Assembly (NCBI GenBank): GCA_946616295.1
Contig: CAMOIU010000026.1
Location: 1-38,966 of the forward strand
DNA: 38,966 nt
Source of the DNA: CAG-791 sp002392385
Lineage (GTDB): Bacteria; Bacillota; Clostridia; Lachnospirales; Lachnospiraceae
Direction of reading: 5' to 3'
Shown here: positions 1 to 8,050 of the stretch, in pieces
How positions within the stretch are numbered: position 1 is the stretch's first letter
Layout of the letters: every line of letters begins with the position of its first letter
Made by a program: the position numbers and the translations under genes
The notes under the pieces: model-generated
The model's input: only the letters and a program-made list of their open reading frames with translations
The model's database searches: none
Told to the model about the DNA's origin: nothing

Positions 1-855
1 TGGCAGATGGTGAAGAAGTACCCCTATCTCGTGGGCGACTTCATGTGGACCAGCTGGGACTACCTGGGCGAGGCGGGCCTCGGCGCCTGGAGCTATACCG
101 GCGGCATGCCCTTCAACCGCCCTTATCCCTGGCTGCTGGCCGGGGCCGGCGTTATCGACATCCTCGGCAATCCTGACGGCAGCTGCAAATACGCCTCTAC
201 GGTCTGGGGTCTGGAAGCTAAGCCCGTGATCGCGGTGCGTCCGGTGAACCACCCCGGCGTGCGCGTGTCAAAATCCGTCTGGCGCGGCACCAACGCGATC
301 CTGAGCTGGAGCTGGGCTGGCTGCGAGGGCAACAAGGCCGAGGTGGAGGTCTATTCTGACCAGGCCGAGGTCGAGCTGCTGCTGAACGGCACAAGCCTTG
401 GCAGAAAGAAAGTCAAAGAATGCAAGGCGATCTTCAAAACGAAATACGCCCCCGGTACGCTGTCCGCCGTGGCCTATGATGCGAATGGTCGAGAGACCGG
501 CTGCAGCGAACTTTCTTCCGCCACCGGTCCCTTCGGTATTACCGTGCGTCCGGAGAAGGATACGGTCAAGCCCGGTGAAATCGTCTATGTTCCCGTGAAC
601 ATCGAAGGTGCCAACGGACTTGTGGAGTCCAACGCCGACCGGAAGATTACCGTGACAGTCCAGGGCGGTGAGCTGCTGGCCTTCGGCTCAGCAAACCCCT
701 GTACAGAGGAGCAGTACCACACCGGCAGCTTCACGAGCTACTATGGCCGCAGCCTCGCTGTCGTTCGTGCAGAAAAGTCCGATGAACTCACGATTACCGC
801 TGCAGATGGCAATACTTCTGCAACTGCCCATATGATCATCGCGGAGGAAAAGTGA
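1..855 (+). CDS. Glycoside hydrolase family 2 (beta-galactosidase-like), C-terminal part, truncated by window start
   Basis: Only the last 284 codons are inside the window; the frame is open from base 1. The first visible residues contain DFMWTSWDYLGEAG, typical of the end of the catalytic TIM barrel of GH2 enzymes. Residues about 110-170 (AEVEVYSDQAEVELLLNG, then SLGRKK) match the DUF4982-type beta-sandwich that follows the barrel in many GH2 beta-galactosidases, and the rest looks like an Ig-like GH2 C-terminal domain with FGSANP and YYGRSLAVV. The enzyme would hydrolyse a beta-glycosidic bond in an oligosaccharide; whether the substrate is a galactoside or glucuronide cannot be told from this part. 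It is the only full-sized plus-strand coding region and converges on rlmD. It ends in TGA at 853-855, followed by a degraded gene tail. Confidence 0.88.
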   Translation, partial: WQMVKKYPYLVGDFMWTSWDYLGEAGLGAWSYTGGMPFNRPYPWLLAGAGVIDILGNPDGSCKYASTVWGLEAKPVIAVRPVNHPGVRVSKSVWRGTNAILSWSWAGCEGNKAEVEVYSDQAEVELLLNGTSLGRKKVKECKAIFKTKYAPGTLSAVAYDANGRETGCSELSSATGPFGITVRPEKDTVKPGEIVYVPVNIEGANGLVESNADRKITVTVQGGELLAFGSANPCTEEQYHTGSFTSYYGRSLAVVRAEKSDELTITAADGNTSATAHMIIAEEK

Positions 856-979
856 CTATCCACAATCCGCTGGCAAAGCGAATAGCTGAAGGCTTCTTGG
901 TGAGAAGGTGGATGACCTCGGCGATGTCGTCTCCGAGAAGGTCCACGAGGTAAAGGATAAGCTTTCCAATAAGGAATAA
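852..979 (+). pseudogene. Frameshifted gene tail (charged, helical, YtxH-like C-terminus)
   Basis: A GTG at 852, behind GGAGG, overlaps the GH2 stop and opens a frame reading VTIHNPLAKRIAEGFL. One base shift near 893-901 joins it to a second frame, GEKVDDLGDVVSEKVHEVKD and then KLSNKE, ending in TAA at 977-979. Read together the two frames give one plausible amphipathic, Lys/Glu-rich tail; neither alone is a sensible protein. I infer a one-base deletion in the 3' end of a former gene, or a fragment left by recombination. The gene family is not recognised, and the resemblance to YtxH/general-stress proteins is only in composition. Confidence 0.4.
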
Positions 980-986
980 TCCTGTT

Positions 987-1112
987 TTAAGGCGTCACAT
1001 GGAATCCGTACTTCTCCTGCACCCACGCCTGAATTTCTTTGTACGTAGCCCCTTGACGGAATCCGGACATGTCCATGTCTTCGAGAGAGAATTCAACTCT
1101 GACATTTTGACT
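987..1112 (-). pseudogene. Remnant of RlmD C-terminal extension domain, in frame beyond the rlmD TAG stop
   Basis: Directly after the TAG stop of rlmD (1113-1115) the same frame stays open for 41 codons to TAA at 987-989. It contains VRVEFSLEDMDMSGF and then GATYKEIQAWVQEKYGFHVT. In my knowledge of Lachnospiraceae proteins this is the start of a small domain found at the C-terminus of RlmD-like methyltransferases and of some other proteins, where it normally continues with a further stretch after HVT. Here it ends abruptly two codons later, next to the unrelated plus-strand remnant, so the domain is both separated by a stop and cut at its end. It may be a decayed extension or be reached only by stop readthrough; decay is more likely. 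Confidence 0.6.
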
Positions 1113-2642
1113 CTATATATTTCCCTTGGATAGTTGAACAACCGTCTCCACATTCGCGGTGGCGGGGAACATGTCCACGCAGGTCCCTCTCACGGGGCGG
1201 TAGCCCGCGGCCATCATGACCGGCAGGTCCCTGGCCAGGCTGGTGGGCTTGCAGGAGATGTAGAGGATCTGCTCCACGCCGTAAGAAAGGATCTTGGGCA
1301 GAGCCTTGGGGTGGATGCCGTCTCTGGGGGGATCGAGGATGATGAGGTCCGGTCTCTCCTCCAGCTCATCGAGGACCCGGAGCACATCCCCGCAGACGAA
1401 GCTGCAGTTGTCGATCCCGTTGGCGCGGGCGTTGCGGACGGCGGCCTCCACGGCCTCCTCCACGATCTCGACGCCGATCACCTGCTCCGACACCGGTGCC
1501 ATAAGCTGGGCGATGGTGCCGGTCCCGCTGTAGAGGTCATAGACGGTGCCGTGTCGGGCCCCGGCTCCGGACAGGTAGTCCCGGACCGTGGCATAGAGGA
1601 CCTCGGCGCCCAGGCTGTTGGTCTGGAAGAAGGAGAAGGGCGTGATCTCAAAATGCAGGCCCAGGAGGGTCTCCGTGATCGAGTCCGTGCCCCGCAGGAT
1701 CTCCGTCCCGTCGTCCCGCACCACGTCAGCGGGGGAATCGTTGGTGGTATGGAGAATACCGACGATCCTGCCCTTAGTAGGCAGATCGGTCAGCACCTTG
1801 GCATAGCCGTCCAGAATGGCGGGAATGTCCGCCTCCCGGGGCACACCGGCCGTATCGGGGGAGGCCGTCACCAGGTCCACCAGGATCTCCCCGGTGTGGA
1901 CCGCCTTGCGGACCAGGAGGTGGCGGAGGTAGCCCTCTTTCTTCATGCGGTGGAAGAAGGGCAGACCCGATGCGCGGAAGTAGTTGACCGTGGCCTGCAC
2001 GATCCCGCGGAAATCCTCGTCCACGATCATGCAGGTGCCGGCATCCACGATGTCATAGAAGCTCCCCCGCCGGTGCATGCCCAGGGTCAGGGGACCGTCC
2101 TTCTCGCTGTTGCCGAAGGAGAACTCCATCTTGTTGCGGTAGCAGAGGGCCACCGGAGAGGGGATCAGGCCCTCGAACCAGGACAGGCTGCAGAGAGATT
2201 CCATGTCCTCTGCCTGTCCCGCGCAGTCCGCCTGTACGGCACTGTCCGCCTGCCCGCCGAGTTCCGCCTGCGTGCCCTCTTCTGTCGTCCGCCGCGCAGC
2301 CGCCTTCTGGTCCCGGAATGTCTCCATAGCGCCGGTCAGAAGGGTCCGCACCTGCTGTTCCTTGATCCGGCACTCCTCTTCGTAGGGCAGGCTCAGGGAG
2401 CTGCAGCCGCCGCAGTCGCCGTAGACGGGACAGGGGGCCGGGATCTCCACGGGGGAGGGCTTGAGGACGCTGAGAAGACGCGCCTCCATCTTCCCCTTGC
2501 GCGTCTTGGTGATCCTGGCCTCCACTTCCTGGCCGGGCAGGGTATTCTTGACGACGCAGGGTCCCTCCTCCAGCAGGAGGATCCCCTTGTCGGGGAACCG
2601 TCTCTCTGTGATCGTACCTGTCACGATGGTGCCTTTTTTCAT
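1113..2642 (-). CDS. rlmD: 23S rRNA (uracil-5-)-methyltransferase RlmD/RumA family
   Basis: SAM-dependent enzyme that methylates C5 of a uridine in 23S rRNA. The 509-residue protein has an N-terminal TRAM-type RNA-binding region (about 1-62), an iron-sulfur cluster motif CPVYGDCGGC (Cys71, 77, 80) with a likely fourth ligand Cys204, the SAM loop DLYSGTGT (369-376), the DPPR motif (437-440) and the catalytic Cys464 in YISCKPTSLARDL. Residues about 110-147 are a low-complexity insert (QADSAVQADCAGQAED) not typical of the family. The start at 2642 is chosen because GGAGAG lies just upstream and TRAM begins there; the frame is open 34 codons further through a 12-bp tandem repeat that would encode EDFC repeats. 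It follows a terminator and ends at a TAG beyond which family-like sequence continues. Confidence 0.9.
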   Translation of the reverse strand: MKKGTIVTGTITERRFPDKGILLLEEGPCVVKNTLPGQEVEARITKTRKGKMEARLLSVLKPSPVEIPAPCPVYGDCGGCSSLSLPYEEECRIKEQQVRTLLTGAMETFRDQKAAARRTTEEGTQAELGGQADSAVQADCAGQAEDMESLCSLSWFEGLIPSPVALCYRNKMEFSFGNSEKDGPLTLGMHRRGSFYDIVDAGTCMIVDEDFRGIVQATVNYFRASGLPFFHRMKKEGYLRHLLVRKAVHTGEILVDLVTASPDTAGVPREADIPAILDGYAKVLTDLPTKGRIVGILHTTNDSPADVVRDDGTEILRGTDSITETLLGLHFEITPFSFFQTNSLGAEVLYATVRDYLSGAGARHGTVYDLYSGTGTIAQLMAPVSEQVIGVEIVEEAVEAAVRNARANGIDNCSFVCGDVLRVLDELEERPDLIILDPPRDGIHPKALPKILSYGVEQILYISCKPTSLARDLPVMMAAGYRPVRGTCVDMFPATANVETVVQLSKGNI

Positions 2643-2669
2643 GTGCTCTTCTCTCCTGTCCTCTCGCCT

Positions 2670-2729
2670 GTCTTCACAGAAGTCTTCACAGAAATCTTCA
2701 TAGAAATCTTCACAGAGATCCTCGCGGAA
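2670..2729. repeat. 12-bp tandem repeat (five units) upstream of rlmD
   Basis: Units of 12 bp at 2670, 2682, 2694, 2706 and a degenerate one at 2718, close to GTCTTCACAGAA on the plus strand. They sit in the 5' leader of rlmD between the upstream terminator and the ribosome binding site. Because 12 is a multiple of three the repeat keeps the rlmD frame open and makes the gene look 34 codons longer than it probably is. Confidence 0.8.
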
Positions 2730-2760
2730 GATTCCCGCGGTCACGGTAGACTTCCGCGGT

Positions 2761-2798
2761 CAAGAAACGGGCTGCCGCATATTCACATGCGACAGCCC
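2761..2798 (-). terminator. Hairpin terminator after the small membrane protein gene
   Basis: On the minus strand a 12-bp stem (arms 2787-2798 and 2769-2780, GGGCTGTCGCAT against ATGCGGCAGCCC, one G-U pair) with a six-base loop is followed by GTTTCTTG. The U-tract is interrupted, so termination may be partial and allow readthrough into rlmD. Confidence 0.65.
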
Positions 2799-2830
2799 CG
2801 CTTATGTCTCATCCTATGTGACCCTGCCCG

Positions 2831-3103
2831 TCAGGCAGCGTCCTCCTTGTCGCCGGCTTCCGGGGCGTCCTCGGTGTCGTCGGCCGCGTCCTCCTCGTCC
2901 TCGAAGTCATCCTCGAAGTCGTCAAAATCATCATCATAATCCTCGAAATAATCCGGGGTCAGGAAACGGTACAGGGCGTAGGCGGCTGCCGCGGCGACAG
3001 CGATGATGCCGATCACAGCCAGCACTGTCACGACAATGTTGGTCTTCTTCCTGTTTCTCTCACTGATCTCGTCGTAGAGATCCAGCAGCATTGCTTTCAC
3101 CAT
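2831..3103 (-). CDS. Small single-pass membrane protein with acidic C-terminal tail, function unknown
   Basis: A 90-residue protein. Residues 1-20 are a charged N-terminus, about 22-47 form one hydrophobic helix (TNIVVTVLAVIGIIAVAAAA and onward), and from about 50 to the end the sequence is almost entirely Asp, Glu and Ala. The likely topology is an N-in anchor with an acidic tail outside, but this is inference. The start is backed by AGGAGG five bases before ATG. It has its own sigma-A-like promoter in the short gap after pcrA and a terminator behind it, so it can be transcribed alone. I do not recognise a named family. Confidence 0.75.
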   Translation of the reverse strand: MVKAMLLDLYDEISERNRKKTNIVVTVLAVIGIIAVAAAAAYALYRFLTPDYFEDYDDDFDDFEDDFEDEEDAADDTEDAPEAGDKEDAA

Positions 3104-3157
3104 GGTATCCTCCTTCTCTCCGCACAGACGGGCGGAATACTATCCTCTTACTCCTTA

Positions 3158-3186
3158 ATCATAGCACGGACGACTCCCGTGAACAA
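3158..3186 (-). promoter_or_regulatory. Sigma-A-type promoter for the small membrane protein (and rlmD)
   Basis: On the minus strand TTGTTC (3181-3186), a 17-bp spacer and TATGAT (3158-3163) lie just after the pcrA stop codon. The small membrane protein start is 55 bp downstream. The spacer contains the short inverted repeat ACGG/CCGT. Confidence 0.65.
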
Positions 3187-3194
3187 ATCCATTT

Positions 3195-5606
3195 TTACAG
3201 CTTCTCCAGCCTGGCAAAAGAGGCGTACATGATCTTCTGTCCGTAGCTGTCGAACTGCACGGTCACCTTGTAGTCCTTGGGGCCCTTCTCCATGGCGGAG
3301 ACGGTGCCGTCGCCGTACTTCACATGGCGGACCCGGTCGCCCGGACCGTAGGTGGGCTCAACGGCGGCCGGCATGCCTCTGGTGAGGGAGGTCATGGCCT
3401 TCTTCTGGCCGGCGGCCTGGCGGGCGATGAAGGGCTTCTTGTCCTCGGCTGTATGTCTGCGGGCGGCGGCGGGTCTTGCGGCAGCCCCGCGGCCGGCTCC
3501 TCCCGCCCCGTAAGCGCCGGCGGAAGCACCGTAGGCACTGCCCGCGCCGGGACGTCCGGCACCTATGCTGCGGCCTGCGCCCCGCAGGTCGCGGCCCGCT
3601 CCCGCGGCCGGTCCGGCCGTTCCCCTCATGGAACCGGAGAAGGCGCCGTCACTGCGTTTTCTGGGGGCCTCTGTGTCCAGAAGCTCCCTGGGGATCTCTG
3701 AGACGAAACGGCTCACCGGGTTGTACTGGACCTCTCCGTGGACCATGCGGGAACGCGCGGCGGTCAGGGTCAGGTCCTGCTGGGCCCGGGTGATGCCCAC
3801 ATAGGCCAGGCGCCGCTCTTCCTCCTCCGCGTCGGGATCGTTGGAGTAGAGAGACATGGCGCTGGGGAAGAGGTTCTCCTCCAGGCCGGTGATATATACG
3901 TGGGGGAACTCCAGACCCTTGGCGCTGTGCAGGGTCATGAGCAGGACCCGGTCCGCTCCCTCCTCCACGCTGTCGATGTCGGCGATGAGGGCCACCTCCT
4001 CCAGGAAGCCGGCCAGAGAAGGCTCCTCGCCCGCGCTCTCGGCGCTGCTCTCGTAGTCCGCGGCCTTGCTGATCAGTTCCTGAATGTTGTTGATGCGGTC
4101 CTCGGCGTCCTCGTCGTCGTTGTCCGCCAGCCATTTCTCATAGTCCACGCGCTCGATGATCCTGCGGAGCAGGGCCTCGACGCCCTCCTGGCGGAAGCCG
4201 CGCAGCTCGTGGATGAGGTCCACGAAGGGGGTCAGCTTGGCAGCGCCCCTGGCCAGCGTGGGGATCTGGTCCGCCTGTTCCATGGCCTCGAAGAAGCCCA
4301 TGCCCCTGGCGGCGGCATACTCGCCGATCCGGTTGATGGTGGTGGCGCCGATGCCCCTGCGGGGGACGTTGATGATGCGGCGCACGGCCAGATCGTCCCG
4401 GCCGTTCTCCACGGTCTTGAGGTAGCAGAGCAGGTCCTTGATCTCCCTGCGGTCATAGAAATTGGTGCCGCCCACCACGTTGTAGGGGACGCTGTCCATG
4501 ACCAGCCGCTCCTCCAACAGTCGTGCCTGGGCGTTGGTGCGGTATAGGATGGCGTAATCGGCGTAGTGACCGCCGTCCGCGGCTCTCCTGGTCCGGATGT
4601 CCGAGGAGACGAAGGCCGCCTCCTGCATGCCGGTGTCGAACTGGCGGAGCCTGACCGGCGCGCCCTTGGACTTGTCGGTCCAGAGGGCCTTGGACTTGCG
4701 GCGGGTGTTGTTGCGGATGACGGCGTTGGCGGCATCCAGGACGTTCTGGGTGGACCGGTAGTTCTGCTCCAGCTTGATCACCATGGCGTCCGGATAGACC
4801 TTCTCAAAGTCCAGGATATTGCGGATATTGGCGCCGCGGAACTTGTAGATGGACTGGTCGTCGTCGCCCACGACGCAGAGATTGCGCCGCCGGCCGGCCA
4901 GGAGCCTGACCAGCTCGAACTGGGCCGTGTTGGTGTCCTGGTACTCGTCCACCATGATATAGCGGAAGCGGTTCTGATAGTTCTCCAGAACCTGGGGCTG
5001 GGACTTCATGAGCTGGACGGTCTTCATCAGAAGATCGTCGAAATCCAGGGCATTGTTCTTCTGCAGCAGCCGCTGGTATTCCTCGTAGGCGTCGGCGATC
5101 TTCTTCTGGATGAAGTTCTCGCCGCCCTGCTCCTCCCGGAAGGCGGCCGGTGTGATCAGCTCGTCCTTGGCGGAGGAGATGGCCGACAGGATGGTCCTCT
5201 CCTTGATCTGCTTGGTGTCGATCTGCAGGCGCCTGCAGACGTCCCGCATCAGGGTCTTCTGGTCGTCACTGTCGTAGATGGTGAAGGAATTCTCATATCC
5301 CAGCAGGTCGATATGTCTGCGGAGGATCCTGACGCAGAGGGAATGGAAGGTGGAGATCCACACGCTCTCGGCGCCGAATCCGATCAGCTTGTCCACCCTC
5401 TCCCGCATCTCGCCGGCGGCCTTGTTGGTGAAGGTGATGGCCAGGATATTCCAGGGGTCCGCGTCGCACTCCTCAAGGAGATAGGCGATCCTGTGGGTGA
5501 TGACGCGGGTCTTGCCGCTGCCGGCGCCGGCCAGGATCAGGACCGGACCCTCTGTCTGAAATACTGCTTTCTTCTGTTCACGGTTGAGTGTATCGTAAAT
5601 GCTCAA
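3195..5606 (-). CDS. pcrA: ATP-dependent DNA helicase PcrA (UvrD/Rep superfamily 1A)
   Basis: A 3'-5' DNA helicase of repair and plasmid replication that also clears RecA filaments and stalled transcription. The 803-residue protein shows Walker A GAGSGKT (27-33), DEYQDTN (Walker B, 220-226), GDDDQSIYKFRGA just after, the QNYRST motif near 280, and the C-terminal Tudor-like segment GDRVRHVKYGDGTV that binds RNA polymerase in PcrA proteins. A Gly/Ala/Arg-rich linker at about 655-715 separates the helicase core from this tail. The start is TTG at 5606, preceded by AGGAGG 11 bases upstream that overlaps the stop region of the DUF1836 gene, so the two are translationally close. No internal damage is visible. 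Confidence 0.95.
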   Translation of the reverse strand: MSIYDTLNREQKKAVFQTEGPVLILAGAGSGKTRVITHRIAYLLEECDADPWNILAITFTNKAAGEMRERVDKLIGFGAESVWISTFHSLCVRILRRHIDLLGYENSFTIYDSDDQKTLMRDVCRRLQIDTKQIKERTILSAISSAKDELITPAAFREEQGGENFIQKKIADAYEEYQRLLQKNNALDFDDLLMKTVQLMKSQPQVLENYQNRFRYIMVDEYQDTNTAQFELVRLLAGRRRNLCVVGDDDQSIYKFRGANIRNILDFEKVYPDAMVIKLEQNYRSTQNVLDAANAVIRNNTRRKSKALWTDKSKGAPVRLRQFDTGMQEAAFVSSDIRTRRAADGGHYADYAILYRTNAQARLLEERLVMDSVPYNVVGGTNFYDRREIKDLLCYLKTVENGRDDLAVRRIINVPRRGIGATTINRIGEYAAARGMGFFEAMEQADQIPTLARGAAKLTPFVDLIHELRGFRQEGVEALLRRIIERVDYEKWLADNDDEDAEDRINNIQELISKAADYESSAESAGEEPSLAGFLEEVALIADIDSVEEGADRVLLMTLHSAKGLEFPHVYITGLEENLFPSAMSLYSNDPDAEEEERRLAYVGITRAQQDLTLTAARSRMVHGEVQYNPVSRFVSEIPRELLDTEAPRKRSDGAFSGSMRGTAGPAAGAGRDLRGAGRSIGAGRPGAGSAYGASAGAYGAGGAGRGAAARPAAARRHTAEDKKPFIARQAAGQKKAMTSLTRGMPAAVEPTYGPGDRVRHVKYGDGTVSAMEKGPKDYKVTVQFDSYGQKIMYASFARLEKL

Positions 5607-5623
5607 ACTGCTGATTTCCTCCT

Positions 5624-6274
5624 CTATGACCTGTCGATGATCTTCTCGATGCAGCGCTGGCGCACGTAGATGTCGGCGCTGAGACGGATCAGCAGGTCAA
5701 AACGCTGCAGCATCTCCCGGTCGCTCTCCGGCGCCCCGGCAAAAGATGCCTCTGCCTTCTCGATCTCCTCTTTCAATTCTTCGCGGAAGATGTCCACGGC
5801 TTCCTGCACGTCGTCCGCCACCTCCTGGTAGATATCCGCAAGGCGATAGGATCTGGAGGGATCCTCCGCCTCCTGGGTGGTGGGCCGGGCATAGGCGTCC
5901 GACACGGGCCCGATCACCCGCGAGATATCACTGATGGAGAGGAAGCTCTTCATGTAGTAGATGAAGACCAGGAGCCGCAGGTGGTCCGAGCTGTATTTCT
6001 TGCGCACAGGCGGCAGCAGGACCCCGTTCTTGACATAATTGTTGACCATGGTCTTGGTCAGGGCCTTCTCCTTCTCCCCGTTTCTGGAATCCGGCTTGAG
6101 ATGGTCCTCCATGAATGTGGTGAGCTGGTCCATGTAGAGGTCGATCCGGGGGATGTCCTCCCGCTCCACTACAGGGAGCTGGTCCAGGAGCTCCTCCAGC
6201 TCCTTCTCCAGTTCGGGGAGAGCGGCGGCTCTGCGCCTGTGTTCGATATTGCTTTCCGCACTGCGATGTGCCAT
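5624..6274 (-). CDS. DUF1836 domain protein
   Basis: A 216-residue protein. The central part (about residues 70-130, LTKTMVNNYVKNGVLLPPV and KKYSSDHLRLLVFIYYMKS) has the pattern of DUF1836, a winged-helix/MerR-like putative DNA-binding family of Firmicutes. The C-terminal part is helical and charged. Function is unknown; a regulatory role is inferred only from the helix-turn-helix character. The start is supported by GGGAGGAG four bases before ATG. It sits 40 bp after recN and 17 bp before pcrA in the same operon, the place where many spore formers have spoIVB and spo0A. Confidence 0.8.
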   Translation of the reverse strand: MAHRSAESNIEHRRRAAALPELEKELEELLDQLPVVEREDIPRIDLYMDQLTTFMEDHLKPDSRNGEKEKALTKTMVNNYVKNGVLLPPVRKKYSSDHLRLLVFIYYMKSFLSISDISRVIGPVSDAYARPTTQEAEDPSRSYRLADIYQEVADDVQEAVDIFREELKEEIEKAEASFAGAPESDREMLQRFDLLIRLSADIYVRQRCIEKIIDRS

Positions 6275-6314
6275 CGGTCTCCTCCCGCCGGCAGCCGGTC
6301 TTTCCGAACTGCCT

Positions 6315-8012
6315 TCAGTCTCCGCTTCTGTTCCTCTTGGCCTCCCGGGCCATCTGTTTCATGTCGCCGGCGTTCTGCATGGCCGCTTCCGTCAGCACGT
6401 CGCTCCCCAGAAGCCTTGCCAGCTCCTGACAGCTCTCGTTCTCCGACAGGCGGCGGATGTGGGTCTCGGTTCGGCCCTCTCCGCTGGTCTTCTCGATGAG
6501 ATAGTGGCTGTCCTCCATGGCGGCGATCTGCGGCAGATGGGTGATGCAGAGGATCTGGTGGCTGCCCGCCAGCTGTCCCAGCCGCTGGGAGACCTTCCAG
6601 GCTGTCCGGCCGCTGATGCCGGTGTCGATCTCGTCAAAAATAAAGGTGTGGATCCCCTCCTTGCCGGCAAAGACGGTCTTCTGGGCCAGCATGATGCGGG
6701 ACAGCTCGCCGCCGCTGGCGATCTGCTCCAGGGGGCGCACAGGCTCCCCGGGGTTGAGGGAGATCATGAAGTTCGCGCGGTCATAGCCGCCCGCGCCGAG
6801 CAGGGCCTCCCCGCTCTCCCAGGAGAGCTCGAAGCCGATGGCCGGGAAGTTGAGCTCGGCCAGTTCCTCCCGCATCCTGCGGGCATACTCCTCGCCCGCC
6901 TGCCGGCGCACCTCGGAGAGCTGTCCGGCGGCCTTCAGGACCTCGGCATAGGCCGCGTCCCTGCGGGCCATGAGCTGGCGGCGCTCGTTCTCATAGTCCT
7001 CCAGCCAGGCCAGGCGGTCTTCCGATTCCTTAAGGGCTTTCTGCACCGCTTCAATGGAGCCGCCGTGCTTGTCCTCCAGACGGCGGATCAGGTCCAGACG
7101 TTCCTCGATCTCGGCCAGCTCCGCGGGATCATAGGTGAGGTCAGCCATATAGGCGGACAGGGCTCTCCCGAAGTCGGACAGGAGGCTGTCGATCTCGGAG
7201 AGCTGGGAGGCCAGGGCGTCCAGCTGGTCGTCGCAGCCCGCGGCGTCCGAAAGAGCCCGCAGGGCCCGGTCCACCTGGTCGGCGGCGTTGCCCTCCATCT
7301 CCATGACATGGCGGTCCGCCTCCGCGGCCGCTTCCTGGATCTTCTTGAAGGAGGCCAGCTTCTTTCTGCGCTGCTCCAGCTCTGTGTCCTCGCCGGGCAC
7401 CAGGGCGGCTGCCGTGATCTCGTCGATCTCATAGCGGAGCAGGTCAGCCTCGCGCCGTCTGGCGTTCTCGTCCAGGTCGCCGCTCTCCCACTCTCTGCAG
7501 AGGTCCCGGTATTCCCTGTAGCCGGCCGCGATCCTTCTCTTCAGGGCCTCGGCCTCCGGGCCCGCGTAGGCGTCCACGGCCTCCAGCTGGGCTTCCTTCT
7601 TGAGAAGCTTCTGGTTCTCTCTCTGGCCGCAGATGTCGATCAGGAGCTCCGCGATCTCCCTGAGCTGGCGGAGGGTGACGGTCTCGCCGGCCACCGTGCA
7701 GATGCTGCGGGAGGGCAGGATCCGCCTTTTGACCAGGATCACGCCCTCCTCGTCGGGCTCAAGGCCCATGTCCCTGAGGGCATTGATCTGGCCCTCGTTA
7801 TCGGCCTGGAAGGTCATCTCGATGAGGGCGCTCTCGGCCCCCGTCCGGATCAGGCCTTTATCGGCCTTGGCGCCCAGGACCAGGCCCACCGATCCGATGA
7901 GGATGGACTTGCCCGCCCCGGTCTCGCCGGTCAGTATGTTCAGACCGTCTGTGAAATCTATCTGTTCTTCTCTGATGAGCGCGAGATTCTTCACATGAAG
8001 GCTCAGCAGCAT
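6315..8012 (-). CDS. recN: DNA repair protein RecN (SMC-like ATPase)
   Basis: Double-strand-break repair protein that gathers broken ends for recombination. The 565 residues have Walker A GETGAGKS (29-36), a long coiled-coil region (about 150-380), the ABC signature ASGGELSRIML (from 432) and Walker B FIFDEIDTGISG (from 457), all normal for the family. The start ATG has AAGGAGG upstream. It lies 38 bp after argR; the argR-recN neighbourhood is widely conserved in Firmicutes. Confidence 0.96.
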   Translation of the reverse strand: MLLSLHVKNLALIREEQIDFTDGLNILTGETGAGKSILIGSVGLVLGAKADKGLIRTGAESALIEMTFQADNEGQINALRDMGLEPDEEGVILVKRRILPSRSICTVAGETVTLRQLREIAELLIDICGQRENQKLLKKEAQLEAVDAYAGPEAEALKRRIAAGYREYRDLCREWESGDLDENARRREADLLRYEIDEITAAALVPGEDTELEQRRKKLASFKKIQEAAAEADRHVMEMEGNAADQVDRALRALSDAAGCDDQLDALASQLSEIDSLLSDFGRALSAYMADLTYDPAELAEIEERLDLIRRLEDKHGGSIEAVQKALKESEDRLAWLEDYENERRQLMARRDAAYAEVLKAAGQLSEVRRQAGEEYARRMREELAELNFPAIGFELSWESGEALLGAGGYDRANFMISLNPGEPVRPLEQIASGGELSRIMLAQKTVFAGKEGIHTFIFDEIDTGISGRTAWKVSQRLGQLAGSHQILCITHLPQIAAMEDSHYLIEKTSGEGRTETHIRRLSENESCQELARLLGSDVLTEAAMQNAGDMKQMAREAKRNRSGD

Positions 8013-8050
8013 CCAAACGCCTCCTTATATTCGTAGATCAATGGTCCTTT

